The notes below the pieces were generated by a model that saw nothing but the letters and a program-made list of their open reading frames with translations, was not told the origin of the DNA and did no database searches. Positions 17,057-26,954 of a stretch of 64,000 nucleotides of DNA are shown in pieces; the first letter of the stretch is position 1, and the number at the start of each line of letters is the position of its first letter. Both the position numbers and the translations under genes were made by a program. Source of the stretch: Oscillospiraceae bacterium (GTDB lineage Bacteria > Bacillota > Clostridia > Oscillospirales > CAG-272); assembly GCA_015064415.1 (NCBI GenBank), contig SVSG01000001.1, positions 254,344 to 318,343 of the forward strand, in the 5' to 3' direction.

Positions 17057-17789
17057 ACTTTTTCTTTTGTGTTTGTGCCACGCAAACGGCGACGATCTTC
17101 GATACGCCCGCCGCGCGCAAAATTCCCGCAGCCGCGCTCACGGAAGCGCCCGTTGTGACGATATCGTCCACCAATATCACACACCTTGCCTGCGGCACCG
17201 CATCCAGCGCCAGCGCGTTCACCAAATTCAACGTGCGCTCCTTTTGCGAGAGCTTCTTTTGCGTTTTGGTGTGCTTTCTGCGCCGCAAAAGTGCGCTGTA
17301 CGGAATTTCGATCTCGCGGGAAAGTGCTAGCGCAAGCTCCCTTGCCTGATCCACGCCGTATCGGCGCACCGCGCGCTTGTTGCGCGGAAAAGAGAGGATC
17401 AACGCATCCTTTTTCTCGCATTCGCATCGCTCCAACGCTCGCAACACGCCCTCGCTTTGTTCCTTTGCAAGAAACGCGGCAAGCCGATCGCGCGGTGCGC
17501 CCTTCATCGAAAGGATCATGTGGCGCGCCACCTTATATTGCTCGCCGTACGGCACCAGCTTCACAAGATGTGAGATCCCCGCCTTTTTCATCTCGTGCGG
17601 GACGCAATCGCAATCCGGATAATCCGCATGGCATTGCGGGCATTGCGCACGGAGCTCGCGCTCCCAGGTGCGCTCGCATTCCCCGCAAAACAGCGGCTCT
17701 TCGTCGTGTGCGGGCGGCAAGCAAGCGCCGCATCCCGCACAGCGCGGCGGAAATATCAGATGTCTGAGGAAAGAAAGACGCCCGCTCAC
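17055..17789 (-). CDS. comF: ComF family phosphoribosyltransferase-like protein
   Basis: 244 residues starting at GTG 17789, which overlaps the recD2 stop in a GTGA. The N-terminus has a zinc-finger-like set (CAGCGACLP, FCGEC, CPQCHADYPDCDC) and the C-terminus a type I PRTase loop, CVILVDDIVTTGASVSAAA, which is the PRPP-binding motif. ComF is needed for DNA uptake in naturally competent bacteria, where it works with ComFA and single-strand DNA factors, but it is widespread in non-competent Firmicutes too. Coupling to recD2 supports a role in DNA processing. Confidence 0.92.
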   Translation of the reverse strand: MSGRLSFLRHLIFPPRCAGCGACLPPAHDEEPLFCGECERTWERELRAQCPQCHADYPDCDCVPHEMKKAGISHLVKLVPYGEQYKVARHMILSMKGAPRDRLAAFLAKEQSEGVLRALERCECEKKDALILSFPRNKRAVRRYGVDQARELALALSREIEIPYSALLRRRKHTKTQKKLSQKERTLNLVNALALDAVPQARCVILVDDIVTTGASVSAAAGILRAAGVSKIVAVCVAQTQKKK

Positions 17790-20026
17790 GGCGTCTCTCC
17801 CCGCACGGCAAGACGCGCCGCAAGGCCGGTATAGCGCATGGCCTGACGGTTGTTTTGCACCATTTTGGCGGCAATATCCGCGCGCCCGACCAAAATCACC
17901 ATTCGCTGTGCACGCGTGATGGCGGTATAGAAAAGATTGCGCGTCAGCAGCATGGGCGGCGCGCTGTAAAGCGGCAGGATCACCACGGGGTATTCACTAC
18001 CTTGGCTTTTGTGCACCGTTACGGCATAGGCGGGCTCCAGCTCGTCCAGCGTTGTGAAATCATAGATCACGTGGCGATCGTCAAACACCACCTCCAAGCA
18101 TTGCTCGGTGGGCTGAATGGCCTCGATCACGCCGATGTCACCGTTGAACACGCCAAGCCCCGTTTCCTCACCGCGTTCCCACACCAGATCATAGTTATTG
18201 CGGATCTGCATCACGCGATCCCCCTCACGAAAGACGATATCCCGCACGCGGTGCTCGCGTTTTCCTGCGCGCGGCGGGTTCAACGCCTCCTGCAGGATGC
18301 GGTTGAGGTTTTCCGTCCCCGCCTCCCCCTTGCGCGAGGGAGAAATGACCTGAATATTGCCCACGATGTCCGCGCCGTAGGTGCGCGGCAATCGGTTGCG
18401 GCAAAGATCCGCCACAGTGGTCGCGATCTCAGCGTCGCTCCCGCGCGAAAGGAAGAAAAAGTCGTTGTCCTTGGCGTCCATTTTCGGCATTTCACCGCGA
18501 TTGACCGCGTGGGCGTTCGTCACGATCAAGCTGTGTCTGGCCTGACGGAACACCTCGGTGAGAGCCACCGTGGCAAAGCGTCCGCATGCGATCAGATCGT
18601 GCAACACGTTTCCCGCCCCCACAGAGGGAAGCTGATCGGCATCCCCGATCAGCACAAGGCGCGCGCCCGGCTTGACGGCGCGCAAAAGCGCCGCCATAAG
18701 GGGCTCGTCCATCATCGAGACCTCGTCCACGATGATGACGTCCTCCTCCAGCTGATTGCGCGAATTGCGGGCAAATTCCGCGTGCTTGCCCTCGTTAAAG
18801 CTCATTTCCAGAAGGCGGTGTACGGTCTTGGCCTCGTTGGAGGTCGCCTCTGACATCCGCTTGGCGGCGCGCCCCGTCGGGGCGGCCAGCGCCACGCGCA
18901 GATCCATACTGCGGAAGATCTGCAAAAGCGCCCGCACCACGGTGGTCTTACCCGTACCGGGTCCGCCCGTTAAGATCATAACGCCGTTTTCCAGCGCGGA
19001 GGCAATGGCCTCCTTTTGCATCCCCGCATAGCAAATACCGCTTTTTTTCTCCTCGCGCGTGATAAAATACTCCACGTCGCGTATATCCAGCTTCACGCAA
19101 CCACGATCCAGCGCCACCATGCGCTCGGCAATGGTGCGCTCGCACTCATAGGAGCTCTGATCGAAAAAGAAGGCCCTGCTTCCCTCCCGAGTCAAGTGGT
19201 GCACGCGGAAAAGGCGCCGCTCGCGCAAAAGTGAGGAAACAGCCGCCTCCACCTGCTCACGGCCTACGCCAAGCAGCGCGCACGCCGCCTCGTAAAGCTT
19301 GTCCTCGGGCAAGCAGGTGTGCCCGCTTTGCGAGGCGTTATAGGAAAGCAGATACAAAATGCCGCTTTCCACGCGCGGCAGTCCCGCACGGTCAAATCCG
19401 ATCTTTTGTGCCAGATCGTCCGCCTTTTCAAAGCCGATACCCTCCACCTCTTCGCAAAGACGGTAGGGGTTTTCCTTGGCGATCTCCACCGCGCCGTTGC
19501 CCCACGTCTTATAAATGCGCACGGAAAGCGTCGCACCGAAGAAATCACGGAAAAACATCATCACGCGACGCACGCCCGCTTGTTTTTTGAATTCCTCCGA
19601 CATCTCGTTTGCGGCCTTTTGGCTGATGCCGGGAATCTGTGTCAGCCAATCGGGATGGTTTTCGATCACGTCAAAGGTGTCCTCACCAAACAGATCCACC
19701 ATTTTCTGCGCCTTTTTGGGGCCGATGCCCTTGACGGTACGCGAGGAGAGATAGCGCAGAATGGCCGTTGCATCCGCAGGCAGCTCCTTTTCAAACTGCT
19801 CCGCGCGGAATTGCCTGCCGTATTTGGGGTTATGCACCCATTTGCCGTAAAGCGTAAGGGTGTCACCCTCGCCCACGTAAGGGAGCGTGCCGACCACGGT
19901 GATCAGCTCGTTTTCTTCCGTGCCGAGATCTAGGATCGCATAGCCGTTCTCCTCGTTCTGATAAATAATGCCTTCCACGGTGCCGCTGATCTTTTCCAGA
20001 CCCGCGGGAATTTTTTCCTCTGCCAT
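17786..20026 (-). CDS. recD2: ATP-dependent DNA helicase RecD2-type
   Basis: 746 residues from ATG 20026, chosen for AGGAGGGG 8 bases upstream. SF1B 5'-3' helicase not associated with RecBC. The N-terminal OB-like domain is followed by helix-hairpin-helix motifs (YLSSRTVKGIGPKKAQ and LTQIPGISQKAA, about 95-165), then helicase motif I GGPGTGKTTVVRAL, motif Ia APTGRAAKRM, motif II IIVDEVSMMD, motif III LIGDADQLPSVGAG, and the late AYAVTVHKSQGSEYP and AITRAQRMVILVG. RecD2 acts in mismatch repair and fork restart in Bacillus. It follows metK after a hairpin and is coupled to comF. Confidence 0.95.
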   Translation of the reverse strand: MAEEKIPAGLEKISGTVEGIIYQNEENGYAILDLGTEENELITVVGTLPYVGEGDTLTLYGKWVHNPKYGRQFRAEQFEKELPADATAILRYLSSRTVKGIGPKKAQKMVDLFGEDTFDVIENHPDWLTQIPGISQKAANEMSEEFKKQAGVRRVMMFFRDFFGATLSVRIYKTWGNGAVEIAKENPYRLCEEVEGIGFEKADDLAQKIGFDRAGLPRVESGILYLLSYNASQSGHTCLPEDKLYEAACALLGVGREQVEAAVSSLLRERRLFRVHHLTREGSRAFFFDQSSYECERTIAERMVALDRGCVKLDIRDVEYFITREEKKSGICYAGMQKEAIASALENGVMILTGGPGTGKTTVVRALLQIFRSMDLRVALAAPTGRAAKRMSEATSNEAKTVHRLLEMSFNEGKHAEFARNSRNQLEEDVIIVDEVSMMDEPLMAALLRAVKPGARLVLIGDADQLPSVGAGNVLHDLIACGRFATVALTEVFRQARHSLIVTNAHAVNRGEMPKMDAKDNDFFFLSRGSDAEIATTVADLCRNRLPRTYGADIVGNIQVISPSRKGEAGTENLNRILQEALNPPRAGKREHRVRDIVFREGDRVMQIRNNYDLVWERGEETGLGVFNGDIGVIEAIQPTEQCLEVVFDDRHVIYDFTTLDELEPAYAVTVHKSQGSEYPVVILPLYSAPPMLLTRNLFYTAITRAQRMVILVGRADIAAKMVQNNRQAMRYTGLAARLAVRGETP

Positions 20027-20053
20027 GACACGCCCCTCCTTTCCGGGCAATTA

Positions 20054-20086
20054 GAAAAGCCGCGCCCGCCGTTTCGGCGGGCGAGC
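20054..20086 (-). terminator. Hairpin between metK and recD2
   Basis: Stem CGCCCGCC (20063-20070) / GGCGGGCG (20076-20083) with a GTTTC loop and a short T4 tract. No promoter is visible between it and recD2, so it may be a partial terminator inside a metK-recD2-comF unit. Confidence 0.65.
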
Positions 20087-20114
20087 AATGTGTTTTTTTA
20101 TAAAAAGCGTTGCC

Positions 20115-21296
20115 TTACAGCAGCTCAGCGGCCAATTTTTCGGCCATATCGCGCTTTTCCCAAGGCAGATCAAGATCTTCTCTGCCCATATGGCCATACG
20201 CCGCAGTTTGGGCGTAAATCGGGCGACGGAGCCCAAAGCGCTCGATGATGGCGGCGGGACGCAGATCAAAGTGCTTCTGCACGGCATCCGAGATCAGCTT
20301 CTCGGACACCTTGCCCGTACCAAAGGTGTCGATCATGACGGAAACGGGGCGTGCCACGCCGATGGCGTATGCCACCTGCACCTCGCACTTATCGGCAAGG
20401 CCTGCGGCCACCACGTTCTTTGCGATGTAGCGTGCGGCATAGCAAGCGGAGCGGTCCACCTTGGTGGGGTCCTTGCCCGAGAAGGCACCGCCGCCGTGAC
20501 GGGCGTAGCCGCCGTAGGTATCGACAATGATCTTACGGCCGGTAAGACCGGTATCGCCCGCAGGGCCACCCACCACAAAGCGGCCGGTGGGGTTGACAAA
20601 AATCTTGGTGGCATCGTCCAAAAGCCCTTCGGGAATGGTGGGCTTGATCACCAGATCGATCATATCCTCGCGGATGGTGGCAAGCTCCACGTCGGGCGCG
20701 TGCTGGGTGGAAATGACCACCGTATCCACGCGAACGGGCTTGTCGTCCACGTACTCCACCGTCACCTGCGTTTTGCCGTCGGGACGGAGGTAATTCAGCG
20801 TACCGTCCTTGCGCACGGCGGTGAGGCGCAGTGCCAGCTTGTGTGCAAGCGAAATGGGCAGGGGCATCAGCTCGGGCGTTTCGTTGCAGGCGTAACCGAA
20901 CATCATGCCCTGGTCACCCGCACCGGTATCCAGCGCGTCAGTCATTTCGCCCTCCTTGGCCTCCAATGCCTTATCCACGCCCATCGCGATGTCGGGAGAC
21001 TGCTCGTGGATCGAGTTCAGCACGGCACAGCTGTCGCAGTCGAAGCCGTACTTGGCACGGTCATAGCCGATCTCGCGCACGGTCTCGCGCACGATGGTGG
21101 GAATATCCACGTAGGCCTCGGTCGTGATCTCACCCATCACGCAGACCATACCCGTGGTGCAGAAGGTCTCGCAAGCCACACGGGACATGGGATCCTGCGC
21201 AAGCATCGCGTCCAGGATCGCATCGGAAATCTTATCACAAATTTTGTCGGGATGTCCTTCCGTCACCGACTCGGATGTAAACAGTACCTTTTTCAT
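20115..21296 (-). CDS. metK: S-adenosylmethionine synthetase
   Basis: 393 residues, the family length. Makes SAM from methionine and ATP as a cytosolic tetramer. Motifs: [20 protein letters not shown] at the N-terminus (ATP and metal site), the signature [12 protein letters not shown], the glycine-rich [17 protein letters not shown]-loop-like motif, and [17 protein letters not shown]. It lies 13 bases after a small membrane protein gene, and both sit downstream of a SAM-I riboswitch, so expression should fall when SAM is abundant. Confidence 0.97.
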   Translation of the reverse strand: MKKVLFTSESVTEGHPDKICDKISDAILDAMLAQDPMSRVACETFCTTGMVCVMGEITTEAYVDIPTIVRETVREIGYDRAKYGFDCDSCAVLNSIHEQSPDIAMGVDKALEAKEGEMTDALDTGAGDQGMMFGYACNETPELMPLPISLAHKLALRLTAVRKDGTLNYLRPDGKTQVTVEYVDDKPVRVDTVVISTQHAPDVELATIREDMIDLVIKPTIPEGLLDDATKIFVNPTGRFVVGGPAGDTGLTGRKIIVDTYGGYARHGGGAFSGKDPTKVDRSACYAARYIAKNVVAAGLADKCEVQVAYAIGVARPVSVMIDTFGTGKVSEKLISDAVQKHFDLRPAAIIERFGLRRPIYAQTAAYGHMGREDLDLPWEKRDMAEKLAAELL

Positions 21297-21309
21297 AACT
21301 AAAACCTTC

Positions 21310-21777
21310 CTAAACTTCTTTATATTTGGGGTATTTATTTATCTTTTGTATCAAGGCATTCAAGCGTGCCTCAACCTCGCATGGCTGGGCAGGAAAGCGG
21401 ATTTTAACCTTGGTTTTATCGGGTAGATACAAAAAAACGTAGGTGACAAACCCAATTCTCACCAGTCGCACTTTTGCACTTTTCAAGGAGGAAAACGAAA
21501 TTTTTTGCTCTTGCTTGCCATAGATATACAAATAATTGTTATCTGCCTGTACGAGAATATCCGGCAATTTACGCCAAGAATGAACCTGATACAAAAGATA
21601 AGCAACGCAAGGTAACCACAGCAAAGATAGAAACAAAAAAGCAAGCCAACCCGCCGCTTCTCCCATAAGCGCGAAACCGAATAATAGTAGAAGCCAAACC
21701 AGAAGCACAAAAGACGCATAGACAAGATAAACCACAAATATTGTTTTTCGCTTCATTTTCGTAGCAATAACCGTCAT
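21310..21777 (-). CDS. Small membrane protein with PH-like cytosolic domain, SAM-riboswitch controlled
   Basis: 155 residues from ATG 21777, which follows GAGGAGGGG by 3-4 bases; the frame is open further upstream but runs into the riboswitch terminator. Two hydrophobic segments (about residues 13-35 and 41-62) are followed by a soluble beta-rich domain (about 68-150: [40 protein letters not shown]) that resembles bacterial PH/YcxB-like domains. It is the first gene behind the SAM-I riboswitch, just ahead of metK. Its codon use is clearly more AT-rich than metK or recD2. Function unknown; a link to methionine or SAM uptake is only suggested by regulation. Confidence 0.75.
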   Translation of the reverse strand: MTVIATKMKRKTIFVVYLVYASFVLLVWLLLLFGFALMGEAAGWLAFLFLSLLWLPCVAYLLYQVHSWRKLPDILVQADNNYLYIYGKQEQKISFSSLKSAKVRLVRIGFVTYVFLYLPDKTKVKIRFPAQPCEVEARLNALIQKINKYPKYKEV

Positions 21778-21791
21778 TTCCCCTCCTCGGC

Positions 21792-21819
21792 AAAAAAGAA
21801 GCCCTCGGTCACCCGAGGG
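21792..21819 (-). terminator. Expression-platform terminator of the SAM-I riboswitch
   Basis: Stem CCCTCGG (minus sense) / CCGAGGG around a GTGA loop, then CTTCTTTTTT. It lies directly after the aptamer and before the ribosome binding site of the membrane protein gene, as expected for SAM-induced termination. Confidence 0.9.
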
Positions 21820-21842
21820 GTTGAAATGCCAAAGCAAACAAA

Positions 21843-21930
21843 CTCATCTCTCGGGAATTAGCACCTTACCCTTTGGGGGCAGGTTGCCGTGGTTTCACAG
21901 AGCCAGTCTCTCCACCACTCTTGATGACTT
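21843..21930 (-). promoter_or_regulatory. SAM-I (S-box) riboswitch aptamer
   Basis: Read on the minus strand the leader shows the S-box order: TCATCAAGAGTGGTGGAGAG, ACTGGC, GTGAAACC, CGGCAACC, then AAGGTGCTAATTCC and a closing GATGAG that pairs with the opening TCATC as helix P1. All core elements (GA-rich P2 kink-turn, GCAACC, GGTGCTAATTCC) are present. It controls the membrane protein gene and metK. Confidence 0.96.
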
Positions 21931-21934
21931 ATAT

Positions 21935-21963
21935 AGTATAACACAAACCCCTCGCTATTGCAA
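21935..21963 (-). promoter_or_regulatory. Sigma-A promoter of the SAM-riboswitch operon
   Basis: Minus strand TTGCAA (21958-21963), 17-base spacer ending TGT, TATACT (21935-21940). Start of transcription should fall just before the aptamer. Confidence 0.8.
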
Positions 21964-21973
21964 GGGGTTTGTC
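21944..21973 (-). terminator. Hairpin after the COG2426-type gene, overlapping the next promoter
   Basis: Arms ACAAACCCCT and AGGGGTTTGT of a 10-bp stem lie 10-40 bases after the stop at 21982 and span the -35 and spacer of the SAM-riboswitch promoter. There is no good T tract, so termination strength is uncertain. Confidence 0.45.
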
Positions 21974-21981
21974 GAAAAAAC

Positions 21982-22494
21982 TTACAGAAGAAAGCTGAAA
22001 GCCGCGAGCGCCCCATAGGAGATCAACGTCACAATCACGCCCGCGATCATCACACCCAAAAGGCAGGACAAAAACGCCTTCCACGGCTTCATACCGATCA
22101 CAGAGGCCACAAGCGAACCCGTCCAAGCGCCCGTAACAGGCAGAGGGATCGCCACAAACAGGCAAACACCAAAGAAGGAGTACTTCTCGATCTTTCCGCG
22201 GTTTTTCTCCGCCTTCCTTACAAGCCAATTTCCAAATCTGTTGAAAAGCCTCACGCGCGAGCGCTGCATCCACGCGATAAATTGCTTCACAAACAGCAAA
22301 ATGAATGGGATCGGGATCATATTGCCGATCACGGCAAACAGATAGCTCTGCCACCACGGCATCCCGAGCGCCATGCCAAGCGGGATCGCACCGCGCAGCT
22401 CGATGATCGGGATCATCGAACAGATCATCACGCCGAAATGCGCACCGAGCGTGTCTGTCAAAAAGCTTTCAATTGCAGAAATGATCGCACCCAT
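21982..22494 (-). CDS. Small multidrug export protein family (COG2426) membrane protein
   Basis: 170 residues with about four membrane segments. The N-terminal signature MIPIIELRGAIPLGMALGMP and the central FFGVCLFVAIPLPVTGAWTGSLVA are typical of the PF06695 family. Despite the family name, export activity is not established for most members; the fold relates to DedA-like proteins. CAAAGGAGGTGCG supplies a ribosome binding site, and a promoter lies at 22532-22560. Single gene. Confidence 0.9.
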   Translation of the reverse strand: MGAIISAIESFLTDTLGAHFGVMICSMIPIIELRGAIPLGMALGMPWWQSYLFAVIGNMIPIPFILLFVKQFIAWMQRSRVRLFNRFGNWLVRKAEKNRGKIEKYSFFGVCLFVAIPLPVTGAWTGSLVASVIGMKPWKAFLSCLLGVMIAGVIVTLISYGALAAFSFLL

Positions 22495-22531
22495 CGATAC
22501 GCACCTCCTTTGTGTGAAACGTTATACCGAT

Positions 22532-22560
22532 ATTATATCCGTTTTTGTCGAAAAAATCAA
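22532..22560 (-). promoter_or_regulatory. Sigma-A promoter of the COG2426-type gene
   Basis: Minus strand TTGATT (22555-22560), 17-base spacer, TATAAT (22532-22537). Confidence 0.75.
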
Positions 22561-22574
22561 GTCCTGCGGCAATT

Positions 22575-23297
22575 TTACACGCCAAAGCCGATGTGTCCGC
22601 CCAAAACAAGGAAAATCACAAGGACAGACGCCACAACCAGCACCACAGCGGCGGCAGAAACAAGAAGCGTGCGCCAAAGCGTGCTCGTAGAGCGCGATGC
22701 ACCCCCCTGCCCTTCCAACGATGCCACCTCGCCGGAAAGCGCGGCCTTACGAGGCAAAAATCCGGCCTTGCGCAACGCGGTTCCGATGTGCTTATAAAGA
22801 AGAAGCACAAGGCCCACGTTCAGCACGGCCTTGATGAAGTTAAAGGGCAACAACAAGGTGGGGATCAGCGCACGCACGTCGGCCACGCTCACACCCATAT
22901 AGTAAGGCGTGATCAAAAGATTGGCCAGCAGCATAATGCCCGTCATGACAAAGGCGGCGCTGACAAGCGCAGCGATTGCACCTGCGAGACTTTTTTTCCA
23001 TTTATAAATGAGCGACGCGGTCACCGAAAAGGAAACCGAGCCGAGAATGTTCATGATCAGACCGTATTCTCTGGTATCGCTGACGGTAACGTACTCCAAC
23101 AGCGGTACGATCAAGGAGATCGTGAGGGATGCCAAGGGGCCGAAATACAGCCCGCAAAGCGTGATCACCGTGTCCTTCACGTCCAAGGTCAAAAAGCCGA
23201 CCTTGATATGTATGGCAAGCATCGCCACGTATGCCAAAGCCGCAAATACGGCCACGATCACCATACGGCGAAGCTTAAACGAAGCTTTTGATTGCAT
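22575..23297 (-). CDS. ribU: Riboflavin ECF transporter substrate-binding protein RibU
   Basis: 240 residues from ATG 23297, preceded by AAAGGGAGGA. Six membrane segments; it binds riboflavin and docks to the shared EcfA-A'-T energy module, which is not in this window. The N-terminal RRMVIVAVFAALAYVAM and the following LTLDVKDTVITLCGLYFGP segments are characteristic. An FMN riboswitch directly upstream independently supports the assignment. The C-terminus carries an extra, poorly conserved linker (about 185-215) and a last helix, so it is longer than the usual 190-200 residues. Confidence 0.93.
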   Translation of the reverse strand: MQSKASFKLRRMVIVAVFAALAYVAMLAIHIKVGFLTLDVKDTVITLCGLYFGPLASLTISLIVPLLEYVTVSDTREYGLIMNILGSVSFSVTASLIYKWKKSLAGAIAALVSAAFVMTGIMLLANLLITPYYMGVSVADVRALIPTLLLPFNFIKAVLNVGLVLLLYKHIGTALRKAGFLPRKAALSGEVASLEGQGGASRSTSTLWRTLLVSAAAVVLVVASVLVIFLVLGGHIGFGV

Positions 23298-23341
23298 GAT
23301 AAATCCTCCCTTTCGTGATTGGGGGAAGACAGGATCACAAA

Positions 23342-23373
23342 AGAAAAAACCGACAGACACACTTCTGTCGGGG
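23342..23373 (-). terminator. Expression-platform terminator of the FMN riboswitch
   Basis: Stem CCGACAG (23350-23356) / CTGTCGG (23365-23371) followed in minus sense by TTTTTTCTTTT, between the aptamer and ribU. Confidence 0.9.
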
Positions 23374-23384
23374 TATTTTGCGAC

Positions 23385-23498
23385 TTGACTTCTCTCATCC
23401 GGACTTTAACCGTCGGCGCAGGATTTTCACCTGCTCGGCTCCCGTAGGAGTTCGTGGGCTTTTACCACCGGTATGGAATTACACCATTCCCCGAAGAA
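23385..23498 (-). promoter_or_regulatory. FMN (RFN element) riboswitch
   Basis: Minus-strand sequence shows the RFN order: TCTTCGGGGAATGGTGTAAT, CCATACCGGTGGT, AAGCCCACGA, the central helix, GGTGAAAATCC, GCCGACGGTTAAAGTCCGGA and closing GAGAGAAG. FMN binding would favour the downstream terminator and switch ribU off. A -10-like CATAAT lies just upstream, at about 23502-23507. Confidence 0.96.
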
Positions 23499-23509
23499 TA
23501 TATTATGTT

Positions 23510-23545
23510 GAAAAGCTCCCCGCCGCCAAAAGCGACGGGGAGCCT
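23510..23545 (-). terminator. Terminator of the rpsL-rpsG-fusA-tuf operon
   Basis: Stem built from GGCTCCCCG and CGGGGAGC arms around CGCTTTTGGCGG, with CTTTT in minus sense, 30-65 bases after the tuf stop. Confidence 0.85.
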
Positions 23546-23573
23546 TATAAAAGATTCAGTTAATCAGTTCAGA

Positions 23574-24779
23574 TTAAGCAAGGATCTTGGCAACGGCGCC
23601 GGAACCAACGGTACGGCCACCCTCGCGGATAGCGAAACGCAGACCCTCTTCGCAAGCGATGGGGGTGATGAGCTCAACGGTCATCTCAACGTTGTCGCCG
23701 GGACGGCACATCTCAACGCCCTCAGGAAGAGCGATGGTGCCGGTAACGTCGGTGGTACGGAAGTAGAACTGAGGACGGTAGCCAGCGAAGAAGGGCTTGG
23801 AACGGCCGCCTTCCTTCTCAGTCAGAACGTACACAGTGCCAACGAACTTGGTGTGGGGCTTCACAGAGCCGGGCTTAGCCAAAACCTGGCCGCGCTCGAT
23901 CTCGTCCTTAGCAATGCCACGAAGCAGTGCGCCGATGTTGTCGCCGGCCTCTGCCTGAGGAAGAAGCTTGTGGAACATCTCAACACCGGTAACGGTGGTG
24001 TTCTTGGACTCGTCGGAAAGACCAACGATCTCAACAACGTCACCAACCTTAACGGTACCTCTCTCAACACGACCGGTAGCAACGGTACCACGGCCGGAGA
24101 TGGAGAACACGTCCTCGACGGGCATCAGGAAGTCCAGATCAGCCTGACGAGCGGGGGTGGGAATGAAGTTGTCAACCTCGTTCATCAGCTCAAGGATGCA
24201 AGCATACTCAGGAGCGTTGACGTCGGTGCTGGTGGACTCCAGAGCGTCACGAGCAGAGCCGCGAACGATGGGGGTGTCGTCACCGGGGAAATCGTACTGA
24301 GAAAGAAGATCGCGGATCTCCATCTCAACAAGGTCAAGCAGCTCGTCGTCATCAACAAGGTCCTTCTTGTTCATGAATACAACGATTGCAGGAACGCCTA
24401 CCTGACGAGCAAGCAGAACGTGCTCGCGGGTCTGCTGAAGAGGGCCGTCAGTGCCGGCAACCACAAGGATTGCGCCGTCCATCTGAGCAGCACCGGTGAT
24501 CATGTTCTTAACGTAGTCGGCGTGGCCGGGGCAGTCCACGTGAGCGTAGTGACGGTTAGCAGTCTCGTACTCAACGTGACGGGTGTTGATTGTGATACCA
24601 CGAGCTCTTTCCTCGGGAGCGTTGTCGATCTGGTCATATGCCATAAACTCAACGTTGCCTGCGGTCAGGGACAGAGTCTTGGTGATAGCAGCGGTAAGAG
24701 TGGTCTTACCGTGGTCAACGTGACCGATGGTACCAATGTTAACGTGCGGTTTTGTTCTTTCGAATGTTTCCTTTCCCAT
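23574..24779 (-). CDS. tuf: Elongation factor Tu
   Basis: 401 residues. GTPase that delivers aminoacyl-tRNA to the ribosomal A site. P-loop [14 protein letters not shown] at 19-32, switch [28 protein letters not shown] base motif ([11 protein letters not shown]), and C-terminal domains 2 and 3 with RTTDVTG and GDNVEM. Last gene of the str operon, 49 bases after fusA, with GGAGG 9 bases before ATG 24779. Only one copy is present in the window. Confidence 0.98.
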   Translation of the reverse strand: MGKETFERTKPHVNIGTIGHVDHGKTTLTAAITKTLSLTAGNVEFMAYDQIDNAPEERARGITINTRHVEYETANRHYAHVDCPGHADYVKNMITGAAQMDGAILVVAGTDGPLQQTREHVLLARQVGVPAIVVFMNKKDLVDDDELLDLVEMEIRDLLSQYDFPGDDTPIVRGSARDALESTSTDVNAPEYACILELMNEVDNFIPTPARQADLDFLMPVEDVFSISGRGTVATGRVERGTVKVGDVVEIVGLSDESKNTTVTGVEMFHKLLPQAEAGDNIGALLRGIAKDEIERGQVLAKPGSVKPHTKFVGTVYVLTEKEGGRSKPFFAGYRPQFYFRTTDVTGTIALPEGVEMCRPGDNVEMTVELITPIACEEGLRFAIREGGRTVGSGAVAKILA

Positions 24780-24827
24780 TGTAGGTATCCTCCGTAAAAT
24801 TTTATTTTGTGTTTTTTGGGTTTCTTA

Positions 24828-26939
24828 TCAGTTTGCCTTGTTACGCTTGGCAACGATCTCTTCCTGGATGGACTTGGGCACCTGCTCAAATCCGCAGGGC
24901 TCCATGGCGTAAACGCCGCGACCCTGAGTCTTGGAACGAAGATCGGTTGCATAACCAAACATATTGGCAAGCGGAACCATAGCGTGAACCTCGGTTGCAC
25001 CGTTGCCGGGCTCCATCGAGGAGATCTGTCCGCGGCGAGAGTTAAAGTCGCCGATGACATCACCAAGGTAATCGTCCGGCACCGTGGTAACAACCTTCAT
25101 CATAGGCTCGGTGAGGACGGGATCGGCCTTTCTCATAGCGGCCTTGACTGCCATAGAGCCGGCAATCTTGAACGCCATTTCGGAAGAGTCGACTTCGTGA
25201 TAAGAACCGTCGTACAACGTGACCTTAAGGTCAACCACGTTGTAACCTGCAAGCACACCGTTCTGCAGTGCGCCCTGAATACCGGCATCGACCGCAGGAA
25301 TGTATTCCTTCGGGATTGCGCCGCCGGTAACGGCGTTAACGAACTCATAGCCCTTACCGGACTCGTTGGGTTCGACAGTGATCTTGACGTGACCGTACTG
25401 GCCGGAACCACCGCTCTGGCGCTTGTACTTCTCTTCGTGGTCGACCTTCTTGCGAATGGTCTCCTTGTAAGCAACCTGAGGAGCACCGATGTTTGCCTCG
25501 ACCTTAAATTCGCGAAGCAGACGGTCAACGATGATCTCAAGGTGCAGCTCGCCCATACCGGCGATGATGGTCTGACCGGTCTCCTCGTCCGTGTAGGTAC
25601 GGAAGGTCGGGTCCTCCTCAGCCAGCTTGGCAAGTGCGATACCCATCTTCTCCTGGCCTGCCTTGGTCTTGGGCTCGATAGCCACGTGGATAACGGGCTC
25701 CGGGAAGACCATGGACTCAAGGATGATGGGGTGTTTTTCGTCACAGAAGGTGTCACCGGTGGTGGTGTTCTTCACACCGACCACGGCTGCGATGTCGCCG
25801 CAGTAGCAAACGTCCAGGTCGGAACGGTTGTTGGCGTGCATCTGCAGGATACGGCCGAAGCGCTCGCGAGCGCCCTTGGTCGCGTTGTAAGCAGTGGTGC
25901 CGGCCGCAATGCTACCGGAGTAGACGCGGAAGAAGCAAAGCTTACCAACGAACGGGTCGGTCATGATCTTGAATGCGAGAGCCGAGAAGGGGCCATTGTC
26001 GTCTGCGGGACGCTCTTCCTCTTCCTCGGTATCGGGATTGACGCCCTTGATTGCAGGAACGTCAAGGGGAGAAGGCATATAATCAAGAACAGCGTCAAGA
26101 AGCTTCTGAACGCCCTTGTTCTTGTAGGAGGTGCCACATACAACGGGGATGATCTCGTTGTTGATGGTTGCCTTACGAAGGGCGACCTTCAGCTCTTCAA
26201 CGGTGATCTCCTCGTCCATGAGGAACTTCTCCATCAGCTCGTCATCGGTAGCGCAGATTGCCTCTACCATCTCTGCACGATACTGCTCTGCCTTTTCGCG
26301 CATATCTTCCGGAATGGGCTCGACACGCATGTCCTTACCCATATCGTCGTAGTAGATGTCAGCCTCCATATTCATCAGGTCGATGATGCCACGGAACAGG
26401 GCCTCCTCGCCGATGGGCAGCTGAATCGGAACTGCATTTGCCTTCAGACGGTCACGGATCATACCAACAACACGGTAGAAGTTGGCACCGTTGATGTCCA
26501 TCTTGTTGACATAGCACATACGGGGAACGCGGTACTTGTCCGCCTGACGCCAAACGGTCTCGGACTGGGGCTCAACGCCACCCTTGGCGCAAAGCACGGT
26601 CACGGAGCCGTCCAGCACGCGCAGCGAACGCTCTACCTCAACGGTAAAGTCCACGTGTCCGGGGGTATCAATAATGTTGATACGGTGGGCTGCATCCTTC
26701 TGGCCGACCTTTTCGGTATGCGTCCAGAAGCAGGTGGTAGCAGCAGAGGTGATGGTGATACCACGCTCCTGCTCCTGAGCCATCCAGTCCATCGTAGCGG
26801 CACCCTCGTGCGTCTCGCCGATCTTGTGGGTCTTACCCGTGTAGAACAGGATACGCTCGGTGGTGGTAGTCTTACCGGCATCGATGTGTGCCATGATGCC
26901 GATATTACGAGTTCTTTCAAGAGGATATTCTCTTCCCAT
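24828..26939 (-). CDS. fusA: Elongation factor G
   Basis: 703 residues, the normal length. Translocation GTPase. GTP motifs: [19 protein letters not shown] (P-loop, about 17-35), [14 protein letters not shown] (switch I), [21 protein letters not shown] (switch II) and NKMD ([13 protein letters not shown]). Domain IV carries [12 protein letters not shown], whose tip reaches the decoding site. This is the canonical EF-G; a divergent paralogue lies at 46170-48221. Located 15 bases after rpsG, with AAAGGAG upstream of the ATG. Confidence 0.98.
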   Translation of the reverse strand: MGREYPLERTRNIGIMAHIDAGKTTTTERILFYTGKTHKIGETHEGAATMDWMAQEQERGITITSAATTCFWTHTEKVGQKDAAHRINIIDTPGHVDFTVEVERSLRVLDGSVTVLCAKGGVEPQSETVWRQADKYRVPRMCYVNKMDINGANFYRVVGMIRDRLKANAVPIQLPIGEEALFRGIIDLMNMEADIYYDDMGKDMRVEPIPEDMREKAEQYRAEMVEAICATDDELMEKFLMDEEITVEELKVALRKATINNEIIPVVCGTSYKNKGVQKLLDAVLDYMPSPLDVPAIKGVNPDTEEEEERPADDNGPFSALAFKIMTDPFVGKLCFFRVYSGSIAAGTTAYNATKGARERFGRILQMHANNRSDLDVCYCGDIAAVVGVKNTTTGDTFCDEKHPIILESMVFPEPVIHVAIEPKTKAGQEKMGIALAKLAEEDPTFRTYTDEETGQTIIAGMGELHLEIIVDRLLREFKVEANIGAPQVAYKETIRKKVDHEEKYKRQSGGSGQYGHVKITVEPNESGKGYEFVNAVTGGAIPKEYIPAVDAGIQGALQNGVLAGYNVVDLKVTLYDGSYHEVDSSEMAFKIAGSMAVKAAMRKADPVLTEPMMKVVTTVPDDYLGDVIGDFNSRRGQISSMEPGNGATEVHAMVPLANMFGYATDLRSKTQGRGVYAMEPCGFEQVPKSIQEEIVAKRNKAN

Positions 26940-26954
26940 AATCGAACTCCTTTA

